From Petaurus breviceps papuanus (Eukaryota > Chordata > Mammalia > Diprotodontia > Petauridae), in NCBI GenBank assembly GCA_028583685.1, contig JAMXIF010001210.1:10647468-10711467 (forward strand): a stretch of DNA of 64,000 nucleotides, given 5' to 3'. This document shows positions 1 to 12,080 of this stretch, one piece after another (the stretch's first letter is position 1; every line of letters begins with the position of its first letter). The position numbers and the translations under genes are program-made. Below the pieces are notes generated by a model. That model was not told the DNA's origin. It was given only the letters and a program-made list of their open reading frames with translations, and searched no databases.

Positions 1-1204
1 GAACAGAACTCTGATACCAGGCTATCATAACCTTTATCTTAGATTCATTTAGACTATTTCTTTTTTTTTTTTTGCATTATTTTCCAGGTATGCCAAGAAT
101 GAAATCCCCAATAATTATCAGTAAAAAGTGCTTTTCTTTCCCTGTTTTCTGTTCAAACATCTATCTGAAGTACATTTTCATGGCTATAACCTTCATTTTT
201 AATAATAACTTATTTATTCATATCAGATGAACACCAGAAGAGGTTTATATTGAAAAGAAATTCAAACATGAATACATTAGATAGATTTGAAAATGGAAGC
301 TCATAATGTTCTGTTTTGAAATTATACCAGTAAGAGCCTTGCAGTCAGGTTAAAATTATATATGGGTTGCAGGCCTTTATACCAGCTCTTTAAAAAAAAA
401 AAACAATGTATGTCTTCTTTTTTACTAAGGTAAAACTGAAAAATTGCATTGTTCTTCTATTCTAATGCAACCACGTGCTTTGGACAGTAACTTATTATTT
501 TCTACCATTTTTTCCCTCTATGTCTGATCTTCATCTTACTTGTTACAGTTTGATATCTGGTCACAAGATTTTTATTAGTTCTACCAAAGATGCCTCCAGC
601 ATCTTCTAGGTTTTGCAGGGGATTTACAGTAGTGACTTCGATGTTCCTTCCTGATGTGCATTTAATTTTTTATGCCTTGTAAATGTCAATGTCCCAAGGC
701 CTGGCATTGGAAGTCCCACTGTACTTAAGTCTCTGATCCTATAATAGGTCCTCTCAGGTGGTGGAGACCACTTTGTTCTTCCATGATGTTTTAAGTCTGA
801 ATCAGTTTCCCTAGATCATTCTTCATGAAGCACACTACTGTGCATATGGGAAGACAATTTAATTTTCTTTGTACTGATTTTGACTTAGACTAGGTATATT
901 CACAAGCATGTGCCTAGAACTAAATATCTTACTCTTAAACAAAAAACTGAAGGGAAACAAATGAAAGAGACAGGGAAGGAGGAAAAGGAGAAGGAAAAAG
1001 TGATTTCGTTTTTTTTTAAGTATTGTTTCTCACTCTTTAAGGTCTTGGTCGATCTGTTTGAATGGCTGATTTTAAACTCATACATTTATATGCTTCTACA
1101 GTTATTCTGGGTGATGAGTGACCTTATTTCTTCAGGCCTATGCAGGGAAAAATAATACTGCATGATGATATTACTATCACCCATCATATGAAACAATAAT
1201 TGTA

Positions 1205-1345
1205 AATACTCTGAAAGTAGTAGACTTGGAGTCCAAATGATCTAGGTCCTAGCCTTCGATACTAAGTTACTATGCGATCGTAGGAAGGCCATTTAATCTC
1301 TCTGAGTCTCAGCTTCATCACATAGAAAATGGAAATACAACCACC
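1205..1345 (+). repeat. MIR-type core-SINE fragment
   Basis: Contains TTCGATACTAAGTTACTATG, CCATTTAATCTCTCTGAGTC and CAGCTTCATCACATAGAAAA, the degraded core and 3' region of MIR. Confidence 0.6.
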
Positions 1346-1469
1346 AGTAATACTCTAACAAGATGATCAACTTTTCAAGGGCAGGGATTCTGTCATGCTC
1401 TTTTATATCTTCTGTACAGGGTAGAAGATTGTGTTGCAGTCATTGATAAAGGCTGCTGCATGGGTAATG

Positions 1470-1600
1470 CAAAGGGCATTGCATTTAGAGTCAAAGATTC
1501 TGGGTTCAAATTCTGATTCTTATGTGACTTTCTGAACCTCTATCACCTCATCTGTAAAGGAAAGAGATTGAATTCTCTTTATAGTCTCTTCTTGCTCTTA
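1470..1600 (+). repeat. MIR-type core-SINE with CR1-like tail
   Basis: Reads CAAAGATTCTGGGTTCAAAT through ACCTCATCTGTAAAGGAAAG and ends in the TCTCTTCTTGCTCTTAA-type tail. Confidence 0.55.
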
Positions 1601-1924
1601 AGCTATAATCATACAAACAGGATTTTTAGAAATGGTTTCATTTGTTGATTTACCATGCCTTTCAATTCCCTAAAGAAACAAAAGAAGGAATAATGGGAGA
1701 AAATGTAATCTAAAGAAAGATTGTTTTTAAAATTGCTTTCAATCAAAGAGATAATTACCTGATCATTTCCCCACACTAAAATGTTGATTATGTCTACCAT
1801 CTCAAGTTTACACTCAGTTCATGGATATTCCATTAAACAAATGCCCAATATCTCAACTCATGAATGTCCTTTTTTAAAGTAAAATTAAAAGTATTCTTGT
1901 TTTCTTTAGCAGTTGCCTATTACC

Positions 1925-2479
1925 CCAGAGTACTGGACTATAGTTCTGCTTTGTCTCACATGGACAAGCTAGTAAATTACACTGGCATTCCTTTGACTTT
2001 GTTCCATTAATGCTGCATTTATAAATTTATTTTAATAGTAAGAGAGAATCTTATTGCCTTTCATGAGTTCAAATCACCTGGTTCAGATGACCTGTTTCTC
2101 AAATAATGAAATATCTGACAGATGTGATTACTGAGCACCTAAGTAATATTTGAAGAATTGAAGAAAACAGGGGAGGCTCTATAGGGCTGGATAATGGCAA
2201 ATGTTGAACCATATTACAGAAGAGGAATGAGAAAAGAGGCTTCATACTAAAGACCAGGAAGTTTTATTTTGATTCCTTGGAAAATTCTGGAGTGGATCAT
2301 TATGTCACATATGCCATGTCACATCAGGACCATCTGAAAGAACTAGGGAGGGACCATGATAGTCTTGTTCCAGAGTACTGGACTATAGTTCAGCTTTGTC
2401 TCCCACGGCCAGTCTAGTAAATTACACCGACATTCCATTGACTGTGTTCCATTAATGCTGTGTAAATTTATAAATTTAT
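1925..2479 (+). repeat. 107-bp direct repeat pair with spacer
   Basis: Segments 1925-2030 and 2370-2479 are near copies, both starting CCAGAGTACTGGACTATAGT and ending ATAAATTTAT. The 340-bp spacer is not duplicated. Probably a local duplication within an old repeat upstream of the CR1-like tail. Confidence 0.7.
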
Positions 2480-2750
2480 GGCTGTGGAATTGTTTGGTTC
2501 TGAAAGGCAGAAATATGAGCAATGGTTGGAAGTTATAAGAGGTAAATTTGGGATTAATATTAGAAAAAAGAATAAGAATTATTCAAAAATGGAATGAGAT
2601 GCCTTAATAGGTAATGGGTCTCTCTTGCTGGAGGTCTTTAGGTAGAGGCTAAAGACCATTTGGTCTCTATGTTGGGATTCCTCCTGGGTATGGTTTGTAC
2701 TAGATGGACACTGTGGTTCCTTTCCACACTAAAATTCTGTGTATCTATCA
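2480..2750 (+). repeat. CR1/L3-like LINE 3' end
   Basis: Shows the typical CR1 3' order: AATGGAATGAGATGCCTTAA, TGGAGGTCTTTAGGTAGAGG, GTACTAGATGGACACTGTGG, TTCCTTTCCACACTAAAATT, CTGTG. Confidence 0.6.
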
Positions 2751-2838
2751 GATCAAACCCATAAACAGAATCATTTGCATAGTTTCCCAACTAAGGCAAC
2801 TAGTCATGGGCAAATATTTGTCCATTAAAACTTACTTT

Positions 2839-2980
2839 GGGGCAGCTAGGTGGCGTAGTGAATAGAGTACTGGAATCAGGAGGATCTGAGCCCAAATATG
2901 CCTAAGACACAACACTTTAACCTCAATTGCCCTGCCTTCCCCCCTCCAAAAAAAAATTAGACAAAAAAAACCACAACAAC
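2839..2980 (+). repeat. tRNA-headed marsupial SINE with 12-bp target duplication
   Basis: It begins GGGGCAGCTAGGTGGCGTAG and ends in an A-rich tail after CAATTGCCCTGCC. It is flanked by identical AAAACTTACTTT at 2827-2838 and 2981-2992, which fixes both ends. Confidence 0.9.
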
Positions 2981-3035
2981 AAAACTTACTTTACAAGTAA
3001 TTTCTAAACACAACAAAGGAAAGGAGATGGAATAA

Positions 3036-3440
3036 ATATTAAACATCTTCTAAGTGCCATGCACTGTGTTAAGAGCTATACAGATATTATCTTAGTTGTA
3101 ACTACCCTGTGAGGTATGTGCTACCGTGCTTCCCCGATAATAAGACCTATACCGAAAATAAGCCCTCCCCTTACTGTGTAAGATTCCTCTAAAATAAGCC
3201 CTCCCCCGAAAATAAGCCCTCTGGTGTTTTTTCTGTCCAAAAAATTAATAAGACAGTGTCTTATTATCGGGGAAACACAGTATTATGATCTCCATTGTAT
3301 AGCTGAGGAGACCAAGGCAGACAGGTTAAGTGAGCTGGTCAGGGTCACACAGTTACTAAGTATCTGAGGCTAGATTTGAACTCAGGTGTTCTTGACTCCA
3401 GGCTCACTGCTCTACTCACTCTCTCACCTAAACTGCCTCT
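3036..3440 (-). repeat. THER/MIR3-type core-SINE, split by a MITE
   Basis: On the plus strand it reads in reverse order: AAGTGCCATGCACTGTGTTA, then CCTGTGAGGTATGTGCTA, then (after the insertion) TTATGATCTCCATTGTATAG, GGTTAAGTGAGCTGGTCAGG and the tRNA-like head. The two halves join perfectly across the insert at 3122-3282. Confidence 0.8.
3124..3280. mobile_element. Miniature inverted-repeat (Tc1/mariner-type) element
   Basis: Termini CCGTGCTTCCCCGATAATAA and its near-perfect inverse at 3258-3280 enclose about 110 bp of AT-rich sequence rich in AAATAAGCCCTCCCC. TA lies directly outside on both sides (3122-3123 and 3281-3282), as for Tc1/mariner transposition. It has no coding capacity and was mobilised in trans. 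Confidence 0.75.
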
Positions 3441-3700
3441 AAGGGTCTAAGGGACAACAGTTTAATTTGTCTTCTGTATATTACGATACTCTCTTATTCT
3501 GGTCAAAAACTCTTTACCTCTTTCAACTAGGTCTCATAAGCCAGTCTCAGTTTTGAAAAGAAAAAAAAAAGGTTCCAACTGTCCTTTATAAATGTCCATT
3601 TCTATGAAAAAGAAAAGAAAGGTAGAAGCAATGTGTTGGATTTGTTTGGCACTTTTTCCTGAATATCACAATACCACTGGCTTATAGAATCAGGCTTAAC

Positions 3701-3890
3701 TTTCTTTTTTTTCTTTGTCTTTTTTCTTTTTGGAGGGGGAGGAAGGCTGGGCAATTGGGGTTAAGTGACTTGCCCAAGGTCACACGGCTAGTTTTTATGT
3801 TAAGTGTCTGAGGCTGGATTTGCAGTCAGGTCCTCCTGACTCCAGGGCAAGTGCTCTATTCACTGTACCGCCTAGCTGCCTTGAAGACTG
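3701..3890 (-). repeat. tRNA-headed marsupial SINE
   Basis: Reverse-oriented copy: T-rich tail, then CAATTGGGGTTAAGTGACTT, GTCCTCCTGACTCCAGGGCA and CGCCTAGCTGCC at the head. Confidence 0.85.
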
Positions 3891-5207
3891 TGGGTCTCTA
3901 CAGAAACAATTGCCTTTCATCCAGATCTTCATATTTTGCCTAGTACTTGATTATACACAAGTGATTGCATAATTATTGAATTTAACAAAGACATGCTCAC
4001 TTTACAAGATCACTTGGGCTCTGTTAATTTATCTAAAACATCTGCATGAGTCAGAGATTGTATATTTTCATTTTTTTTCATTCTAACCTATAAGTTTTAT
4101 TCTAACTTATTTCACCTTAACGGATTACACTCATGGCTTCTGGCAAAGCTCCATGTATCGTAAACAATTTCATCTATTCCATTAATCACAGACTTATCTC
4201 ACTGAAGAGTGCCATTTCTTCAAGAGGAAGAAAAAATCTCATGAACATTGTGGTACAGGAGGAAAAATACCTGCTTTCAGCCTAATTCTATCTGTTCATT
4301 GTTAAAACTTTTGTATATGAGAAGATTTGGGCGTGATTCAACTTGGACAAAAAAATGAAGCTCTTTACTTCAGGACGGCATTAAATGTCTAAGATGCTTT
4401 TATATCATCTTTGGGAACTGAGTGTTCCCATATCCATTAATTGCTAGGGAACAGATGACTAACTTTTCTTAGTTATTTGTATGTTTATCTGATTATAGGG
4501 TGCATCTCCTTTGTGATGCCTATACCCAGGAGAAAAATCATTAATTTAGCAAATGTGTATTGAGAATCTATGATTGATTCATCAAGACTAGATGCTGTGG
4601 GACATAAGGATAAATAAGTCCTAATTCTTCCCTGCAACTATGAGGCTACCAGTGGAGTACTCAGACTGTCTACCTGAGCAGCTCATCCTCTCTTCCTTTC
4701 TTTTCCTGATGACATCTTTCTCCTCTCTCAATTACTCTTCAAGGATGCTTATTATTGGTTATACTTCACAGGCTGATAATACCATGTTTCCTTCCACCAC
4801 TTCTCATAATGCTCATTTTCAGTTTTTTAGAGATTGTTGTGTTCTGTGTTTCATGGAAATATAATGGCATTAGAATATTGATGTTAAAAAGATAGACCTT
4901 AATTTACAGGAGATTTGCTACTTGAAGGAAATCCAGCCCCTTCTCCTTTTTCTGTTTAATTATTGGTTCAAAAGGTCCATTGGTGCTGTCTGTCAGGATC
5001 AGGAATTGTTTCCACATGACAAGTTGCAAGGGTTTGAATTAGGGTCTTTGTAGAAGACATGGAAAAGAAAGGAATGTTTAATGACACATTGATCATGTAA
5101 CTACAGAAGACATCCCAAATCTACATCTCTGGTATGACCTAGGTAATTCTCCCTTCCACCTAGATGATCCACAAGTACTTGACAGTACGTATTTAAAACT
5201 GATCCTG

Positions 5208-5373
5208 GGCAGCTAGGTGGTGCAGTAAGTAGAGCACTGGCCCTAGAGTCAGGAGGACCTGAGTTCAAATGTGACCTCAGACACTTAACAATTACTATCT
5301 GTGTGACCTTGGGCAAGTCACTTAATCCCAATTGCCCTGCCCTCCCCCTCCAAAAAGCCAAAAAACCCACCCC
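5208..5373 (+). repeat. tRNA-headed marsupial SINE with target duplication
   Basis: Head GGCAGCTAGGTGGTGCAGTA, body TGTGACCTTGGGCAAGTCAC, tail CAATTGCCCTGCC then A-rich. Flanked by AAAACTGATCCTG (5195-5207) and AAAACTGACCCTG (5374-5386), one mismatch. Confidence 0.9.
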
Positions 5374-5729
5374 AAAACTGACCCTGTCTTTTCTTTCTAC
5401 CCTCCAATTCTACCTAGTTAGATCCTCCTCTTTGTTTATACTCAAAACCCCATTGTCTTCTACCATTCCTTCCCATCTGTCCCTTCCTATATTGTTCCAA
5501 TTGCCAAGTCATAACAATTTTTGTTTTACTATTCAAGATAATTACATTAAATTCCTTAGCATTCTATGTCGACGCCTGGTGGAGGCTTTACAGGAGAACA
5601 TAGACAAGCATTGCACAGGATCACAAAATGGTGCATGAAATATATACTAATGGATGACCTCCACATCAATGAGATCACACATTCATCAAAGTACCTTTCA
5701 CTGTAACTACTGTGATGACATCCTAAGAG

Positions 5730-5940
5730 GAAGTATAGCACACTGAAAAATGTGATAAATTGGAACTGAAGCACCAGGGTTCAAGGCACAAGGCTCTTAT
5801 CGTCTTGGAAAGGTAACAACCTCTCAGAGCTTCATTTTCCTAATCTGTAGAATGGGAATAATATTTATATTACCAGATGAGTAGATGTTCTGAGAAAAAA
5901 AAAACATGTTTTACTTTATAAATGCTTGTTGTTATTGACT
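5730..5940 (+). repeat. MIR-type core-SINE
   Basis: Degraded MIR with CACCAGGGTTCAAGGCACAA, AGCTTCATTTTCCTAATCTG and TAGAATGGGAATAATA in order, then a T/A-rich end. Confidence 0.65.
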
Positions 5941-8526
5941 AATCTACCTCATCTCTTTCTTTTTGGATCCATCTTGTACATAACACTTTTAGATTCATAT
6001 TTCCCAAATACAATGCTTATGTTTCTTCCCATTTAGAAACTTCAATAGAACTTCACTGCCTGCTGAAGTTCTATTTGAATTGAATCTAATTTGAATGAAA
6101 TTCAAATTGATGAGCCCCGTGTTCAAAGCTCTGCAAAGTTTGGCTGCAATTTTTCCTTCCCAACTAATCTCCTACTATTTTCTAATTTCCTGTGCTATCT
6201 CTCTGTACTATCTGTCATTCTCTGAATACACTGAAGCTTTCTCACCTCTACAAGTACAGAGATTTTGTTTCCCCTGTCTCATCCTTTCTTTTCATATTTT
6301 CTTGACATCAGTCCAACTTATCTACAAGCTATTATATAGTAATCATGTTTTTCTACAATGTTTTGCAAAAAGTAGATGATCAAAAATGAATTTTGAATGA
6401 AAGACTATAACTGAAGAGTATCTGACTAATAAGTAATGTGGCTGCTCTTAACTTGTCTCTCCCTCTACGTTTTTCCTCTACCCTTATTTCTCTCTGTTTT
6501 GATACTTTAGAAATATTATCTTAAATATGTTCATGGACCACCATAAAAAATAAGTTTGTTTTTTCTTTTATATCATTTCTACAATAATGGTTCTTCACTG
6601 CTTTAATGAAAATTGAGAATATCACAGATATACATTGCTTTTCACCAACATTCCCCTCCATTTCTCTTTTAGAGGCATTTCAAGAAAACCGTACAACCAA
6701 CATGTTGCAAAGTCTTCATTATGTTTTTCTTCCCCTTTCAATAAGGTACTTTTATTCATTGGATAAGGAAGGCACATACCTAAAGGGAGAATTCCCTTTT
6801 ATCTTTCTTGGCAATAATGATGTACCAGGTAAGAACAAATGTCAAATGCCTCATGACCAGCAAACAAGAAAGGAAACTTCACTTTCTTTTTCTCAACTCC
6901 AAAATCCCAATGGTCAGGGAAGCTTCCAGAAGACAGAGATAAACCATTTTTCTCCCTTGAAGGGATCATCCCATCACAATATATTTCACATCCTTAACTT
7001 TCTTCCATTTCTCTTTTTTCACAAGTTAAATGAATTTTATAGGTAATTGTCTAATGAATCTGAAGGCTAAATTCTGCCATCTGTCTCTTGATATACTGAG
7101 TGAGCAAACAAATCTTGCGTGCTCACTGAAGATTCATTATAATGTTAACACATTGGATGGGCTCTTTCTTTTCCCAGGTCACCTGGAAGCTAAGACTAGA
7201 CTTTCTTACAGGTTAATATTTGCCTTGAATGAAAGGAGAAATTGTCTCCAAATGATATTCTAGGATTACATAGTTATAGCTTTACTATAATTTCCATCAT
7301 TTTCCCTGACCAGACTTGCTAAGATTAAAAAAAAATTATGATAATCTCTAATAATTTCATTTGAGCTCCTCTGTATTAAGTACTTTCTAGTGTTGTATCA
7401 TATAACAGTAGAAAGCAGTTCAGTGCAGATACTGAAATATTCAGTCAAGAAGACAAATAAAAAGAGGGAATCAAGCAAACGAAAATGTACATTTCTAACA
7501 TAAGTTGGAAGATAACCAACAAAATTAATAGAGAAATACCCCATCATTCTCTTTCCTCTACACACTTCAGAAGCATTTTGAGAAAACAACAATCTATTTT
7601 AAAATTTCCAAGTCACATTCTACTAGAAATTGATGCCCCAAATATCATACCATCTTTTTAGTTCCAGTGACATTTCTTATGATTGTTACACACACTTATC
7701 TTGGGATCAAAAGCAAAAACAGGTTCTGCTGAATCTTAACACTTTCCAGGATATAAACTGGAAATATGGAATCTGCTTAGAAAAATGACAAAAACTGGAA
7801 AGAATGATGAAAACTTAAAAATCACTAATGCTTTCCTAACAAAAAGGCATTCAAATTAAAATTTTACTTTTGATCAAATAATGTAAAAGAGCTCAAGTTA
7901 CTGTTAGAAGTTAATCATATATTAATATAAAAATAACCTGAAATTTGAATATTTTCTAACATTTGAGTATGTGTGCTTTTAACTGACAAGGTGCTAACTG
8001 CCATGACAGCAAGAATTTTAGGATATTTTCAATACTTACTGGTTTTGATCTAATGGAAACTGGAATCGACTATGCTAAAATCAAATATACTAGTGGATTC
8101 TGGTTTAATAGTATTTTAAGTGGACATTTTCTTCTCTATTATTCATTATTTTATGAAGATAAATTTGATCTGAATTTATTTTGAAGAATTTTTTTCATCT
8201 ATTAGTTACAAACAGAAATTCTTCATTTCTTTTGATGTCATGAACTCCTAAAAATGTTTTTAAATACATAGAATGGATGCCTAGTTTTTCAAAGGAAATC
8301 AGTTATATTGAAGTATAGTTATCAAAAACAAATTCAAGGACCCAAGACTATAAGTTCCTAGTTAGAATAATGCTATAAATAAATCAATTAGTAGGCACTT
8401 ATTAAATTTTCATTTATTCATTGTCTGTCATCCCTTCATTCATTCATCAAGAGTCTACTATGTGCCTAGCATTGTGCTTGGAGTTACAGGGTCCAAGAGA
8501 TGTATAATTGACAGCAGTCCTATTAC

Positions 8527-8640
8527 ATTGTGAGCTTCTCAAGGGCAGGAATTGTCTTTGGCTTTCTTTGTATTCCCAGCACTTTGCACAGAGCCTAGCA
8601 TATAGCAGGTGCTTAATAATTGCTTATAGATTGATTGACT
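8527..8640 (+). repeat. L2 LINE 3' end
   Basis: Reads GAGCTTCTCAAGGGCAGGAA, TTCTTTGTATTCCCAGCACT, GCATATAGCAGGTGCTTAAT and ATTGCTTATAGATTGATTGA, the L2 3' terminal pattern. Confidence 0.75.
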
Positions 8641-9349
8641 TTTGATACCTTAAATTATCGAAGTAAACTTTGAGATTGTTTAATAATCCCCCTTGGGCAC
8701 TCCCAAGAAAAATACACAAATCTATTTCAACACTCCTGGAGTGACTTTGTATGCATAATATATTTAGTAGGCTATTTTGTTTTTTGCATCTGAAATTTCT
8801 GATACAGGACCACAAGAAAATATAGAGACAGTAAAAGAGGCTGTCCTTAGAAGAAAGAAAAAAAGGTCTGGCAAGTAGAGTATAAGGAAGAAGGAGAAAT
8901 ATCATGGGAGACAAGAAAAGTGACATATATATCTGTGGAGTTTTCTCATGTTGAAGAGACACCATGGCAAGTGAAAAAGGTGCTCAGTTTGAAGTTAGGA
9001 AGGCCTAAGTTACTCTGACACTTTTTAGGACCCTAGAAAGGTATTTAATCTGCATATGCTTTATCTAGGATATATCTACCAAGTCATTTGCAGATCTGCA
9101 AAGGAGAATGGAAATTTCCATCCAAAAATTCTTCACATTAATAAAATCCCATATTCTTCATATGTTTACACATTTGTGAATTGGATTTTTTTTAACCTAT
9201 CCCTCTCATTCTCATTTTTTCCTGACTCTGATGGGCGGTGAGCTTTTTTGCCTTGTCTTTCTAGGGTTCAGGCCTCTAGGACACTTCCTAGCAGTCTCTT
9301 CTCTATGTCCCATGACCTCTTCTGTCTCTCCCCTTCCAGCACCCTTTTA

Positions 9350-9460
9350 TATATTGTCCACTCCTGGTTAGAATGCAAGCTCCTGACTGTCTTGCTTGCT
9401 TGTATTACCTCTTCAGCATTTACCACAGCACCTGGCACACACATAGTAAACAATAAACGT
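9350..9460 (+). repeat. L2 LINE 3' end
   Basis: TAGAATGCAAGCTCCTGACT, then ACCACAGCACCTGGCACACA, TAGTAAACAATAAA: L2 end, leading into a (TC)n tract. Confidence 0.65.
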
Positions 9461-9545
9461 GTGCTCTCTCTCTGTCTGTCTCTCTATGTCTGTCTCTCTC
9501 TCTCTCCCTGCCCCCCTCTCTTTCTCTGTCTGTCTGTCTCTCTCC
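9461..9545 (+). repeat. (TCTG/TC)n simple repeat
   Basis: Pyrimidine run of TCTC and TCTG units following the L2 end. Confidence 0.9.
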
Positions 9546-9724
9546 CATTTTCCATTGCTTTCTTTGGGAACCCTAATCAAATAAATACTTCCTACTTCCT
9601 TTGCTATCTGAAAGGGCATATCAGTCAACTCCCCAGTGGCTCCATCCAATCCACCATTTCCGCGACTTCCCAAACTGAAATGCCGCTCCCTTAGCCATGC
9701 TTTTATATATGTTTTCTCATTTTT

Positions 9725-9835
9725 TAGAAAGTAAACTCCTTGAGGGCAGGGACTGCTCACTTTTTCTTTTATTCTTCCAGAGTTTACCACACAGGGCTTA
9801 GTACAAAGTGTTTCATAAGTACTTCATTCATTCGA
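9725..9835 (+). repeat. L2 LINE 3' end
   Basis: GTAAACTCCTTGAGGGCAGG, then CACACAGGGCTTAGTACAAA, followed by a degraded end. Confidence 0.65.
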
Positions 9836-10807
9836 GTATTTTTATTTCTTCTTGCTACCAGAACTGTAATATCTATGGGGAAGAATCACAATCAGGGGCC
9901 CAGGACATGCTTTTATAATATTGAGTAATCCTTACATTATTCCTTCTTCTGAGGGAAAAATTGGCCAAGTGATTTTTTTCCCCCAGCATGTGGCACATAT
10001 GTTAATGTGAAAGAACTAAGCCAACTTAGAATCCCTTGGTAGTTTAGTAGAAAGAGTACTGACAGCTTAGAAGCTGCAGGCCTTCTGGTTAAAGATTAAC
10101 AGTATGACTTTGTCAAACAGCATGACGAAGTAAACACAAACGACAATGAAGGAGCTGAAACTGGAATTCCACCCTATAGAAATAGTGCTCAGCTAGTCTT
10201 TTGTTATTAACATCGTCAGCCTGTATTTACAGAGTTGAGGCCAGGTCAGTTAAAGAGAGTACCTGGAGAACAGCGATATAAGAGCAGAGGGTAAAAGAAA
10301 ATTCTTTGTTGGGGTGGGAAAGAGCTGCACAAAAGGGATAGAGGATCAGAACTAGTCAAGTGAATAAGAGAGCAGCAGCTAAAATAACAACAGCAAAACC
10401 CAACTCAGATTGATATTAGACATCGAATTCTGCTCTTCTACACCGCAGTGAAAATTATTCAACCCTCTGCCAACAGATTCAGCCAAGAAGAATCTCCTAC
10501 AGGCAGCCAGCTTGCATGAGTGATTCCAAAGGGAAATTCAACACTTTTTTTTGTATAATAACAGCAACAAGAGCAAAAATAATTCATCTAATTTCCATAC
10601 TCATATTTATTTCCAGGCTAGCTATTCCAGGCAGGCTTCAAACTCTACAGCAAAAAGAATCTTCAATCTATAATCATCCTTCTTTCTTCCCTTCCCTCCC
10701 TCTTCTTTTCTTTTCTACTTTCAAATTATGATATAGTGAGGTGTCATCCTCATTTCCCAAGAATAGTTTGGTTAAGGTAAAGAATTGCAGATTAATTCAG
10801 TTCTTAC

Positions 10808-11148
10808 CTGTCCACCTTTAGGTTGATATCTGATGTTGTCTGTGGATCCAATTTTGGACCTTACGTTCTTCAGGTCAGGTAGTGGCTGGTTAATAAGCCG
10901 TAGCTGTTTAGGGGTAGCTGGAGACTTTGGAGGAGTGCGGATAATGGCAACTTTTTTCTCAGTGGGCACCAGGATGCCAGATTTGGGAGTTCCCGGTGTG
11001 TGAGGGGTTCTAGGGTAACTAGGGGTGCCAGGAGTGCCTGGGGTACGGGAGGAATAGCTGGGTGGTGTACCAGGAGTAATGGCAGTGGACCCTGGAGTGG
11101 TAGGTGTTGATGTACCGCTTTTTCCTGTTCTGCGAATTGGCTCTGACC
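10808..11148 (-). CDS. MAP2: MAP2 exon: Pro-rich region and microtubule-binding repeat 1
   Basis: The 341-nt exon continues (R)[19 protein letters not shown], a run of TPGTP units, [32 protein letters not shown], and repeat 1 as [25 protein letters not shown] is the SH3-binding and proline-directed kinase motif shared with tau. KIGS in the repeat is the site class phosphorylated by MARK/PKA to release microtubules. Two Lys-to-Arg changes relative to human are seen in the repeat. The acceptor is CTTCTAG. The donor GTAAGA falls at a codon boundary, which allows the optional extra repeat (four-repeat form) to be inserted in frame. No later repeat was found between 1 and 10807. Confidence 0.97.
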
Positions 11149-11229
11149 CTAGAAGGAAAGCAACAGAAAATGGAAATCAGTTTTCCAAGGTGGATTTGTC
11201 CTTTTAGGTCAGGATAGTTATTTTAGCAA

Positions 11230-11482
11230 GTGAGTGTGGTGGCATGTGTCTATAATCCCAGCTACCAAGGAAGCTGAGGCTGGTGGAATTTTTGAGCTTG
11301 GGAGTACTGAGCTGCAATGGGCTAAGCTGATCACAGTAGGTGCTCATCAGTGTTCATAGTAAGGACAGTACTGGTGTAGTGAGTTCCTGGGAGTAGGGAT
11401 CACTATGTTGTCTAATGAATGGTTAAATGATCCAGGGAAGAAATGGAGCAAATCAAAGCTTCCATGGCAATTGAGAGTGGGA
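11230..11482 (+). pseudogene. 7SL (SRP) RNA pseudogene, 3'-truncated
   Basis: The segment follows 7SL RNA from its 5' end: GTGGTGGCATGTGTCTATAA, TCCCAGCTACC, GAAGCTGAGGCTGG, then the S-domain part (CTGGGAGTAGGGATCACTAT, then GGAGCAAATCAAA). Because the S domain is present, this is a copy of SRP RNA itself and not of an Alu-like SINE. The last part of 7SL is missing and the copy runs into a polypurine tract. It has many substitutions and is surely inactive. Confidence 0.85.
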
Positions 11483-11600
11483 GAGAGGGAGGGGAGAGAG
11501 GAAATTAGGCAAGAGGAGAGAAGAGTAGAGAAAAGAAGAGATAAGATAAGAGAAAAGAAGAGAGGTGAAAAGAGGTGAAGACAGGGAGAATTTTAGAGGT
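11483..11600 (+). repeat. Polypurine (GA-rich) tract
   Basis: About 115 nearly pure purines (GAGAGAGG, AAAAGAAGAGATAAGATAAG) directly after the truncated 7SL copy; low complexity. Confidence 0.85.
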
Positions 11601-11964
11601 AGAAGACCCAGGCTGAACCATGGTACTGCCACTTGGTGACATTAAGCAAGTGTTCAAGGCCAAGCATGATTCCAGCACTTCAACAAAGGGAAGTTTACTA
11701 ATAGTAGAAGGGAAGGAACTCAGCAAAAATGCAGCATTGGTTCATCTAGACAGCTCCTTCCTCTCCATAAGGAGATGCTTTTTATCAAAAAGGGAAGGGA
11801 GATCCATCAAATCTGACTTTGATTCCTTATAAACTTGCCTTTTTATGTCTTAAGTGATCAGGAAAGCATATCCGCCGTCAGAGTCATAGGCCCCTGGACT
11901 AATCAAGCCTCAGCTCTGCCTTTCATAGAAACACATGGCAGGGACCATGGCAGACTACTCCTAC

Positions 11965-12080
11965 AACAGTAAGTTACTTGACTTCCAAGGGTCTTAGCTT
12001 CCTCATCTGTAAAATGAAGGGTTTGGACTAGAAAACTTCTAAAGTTTCTTATACCTTTAAGTCTTATTATGTGATCTTTT
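11965..12080 (+). repeat. MIR-type core-SINE with CR1-like tail
   Basis: GTAAGTTACTTGACTTCCAA, TCCTCATCTGTAAAATGAAG, GGTTTGGACTAGAAAACTTC, then the degraded tail. Confidence 0.6.

Larger units (their letters stand above)
1..10807. other. MAP2: MAP2 intron after repeat-1 exon, partial
   Basis: No exon is recognisable here: I looked on the minus strand for the optional repeat (VTKKIDLSHV type) and for the next common repeat and did not see them. It holds old core-SINE, L2 and CR1-like fragments, three tRNA-headed SINEs, a MITE and a pyrimidine-rich tract, listed separately. The stretches from about 6400 to 8370 are plain AT-rich sequence in which I see nothing. Short open frames here (such as 6606-7046) show no known domain. 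Confidence 0.8.

Noticed and set aside
6606-7046. Plus-strand open frame of 146 aa
   Set aside because: Composition looks like non-coding AT-rich DNA, with no domain and no supporting signals.
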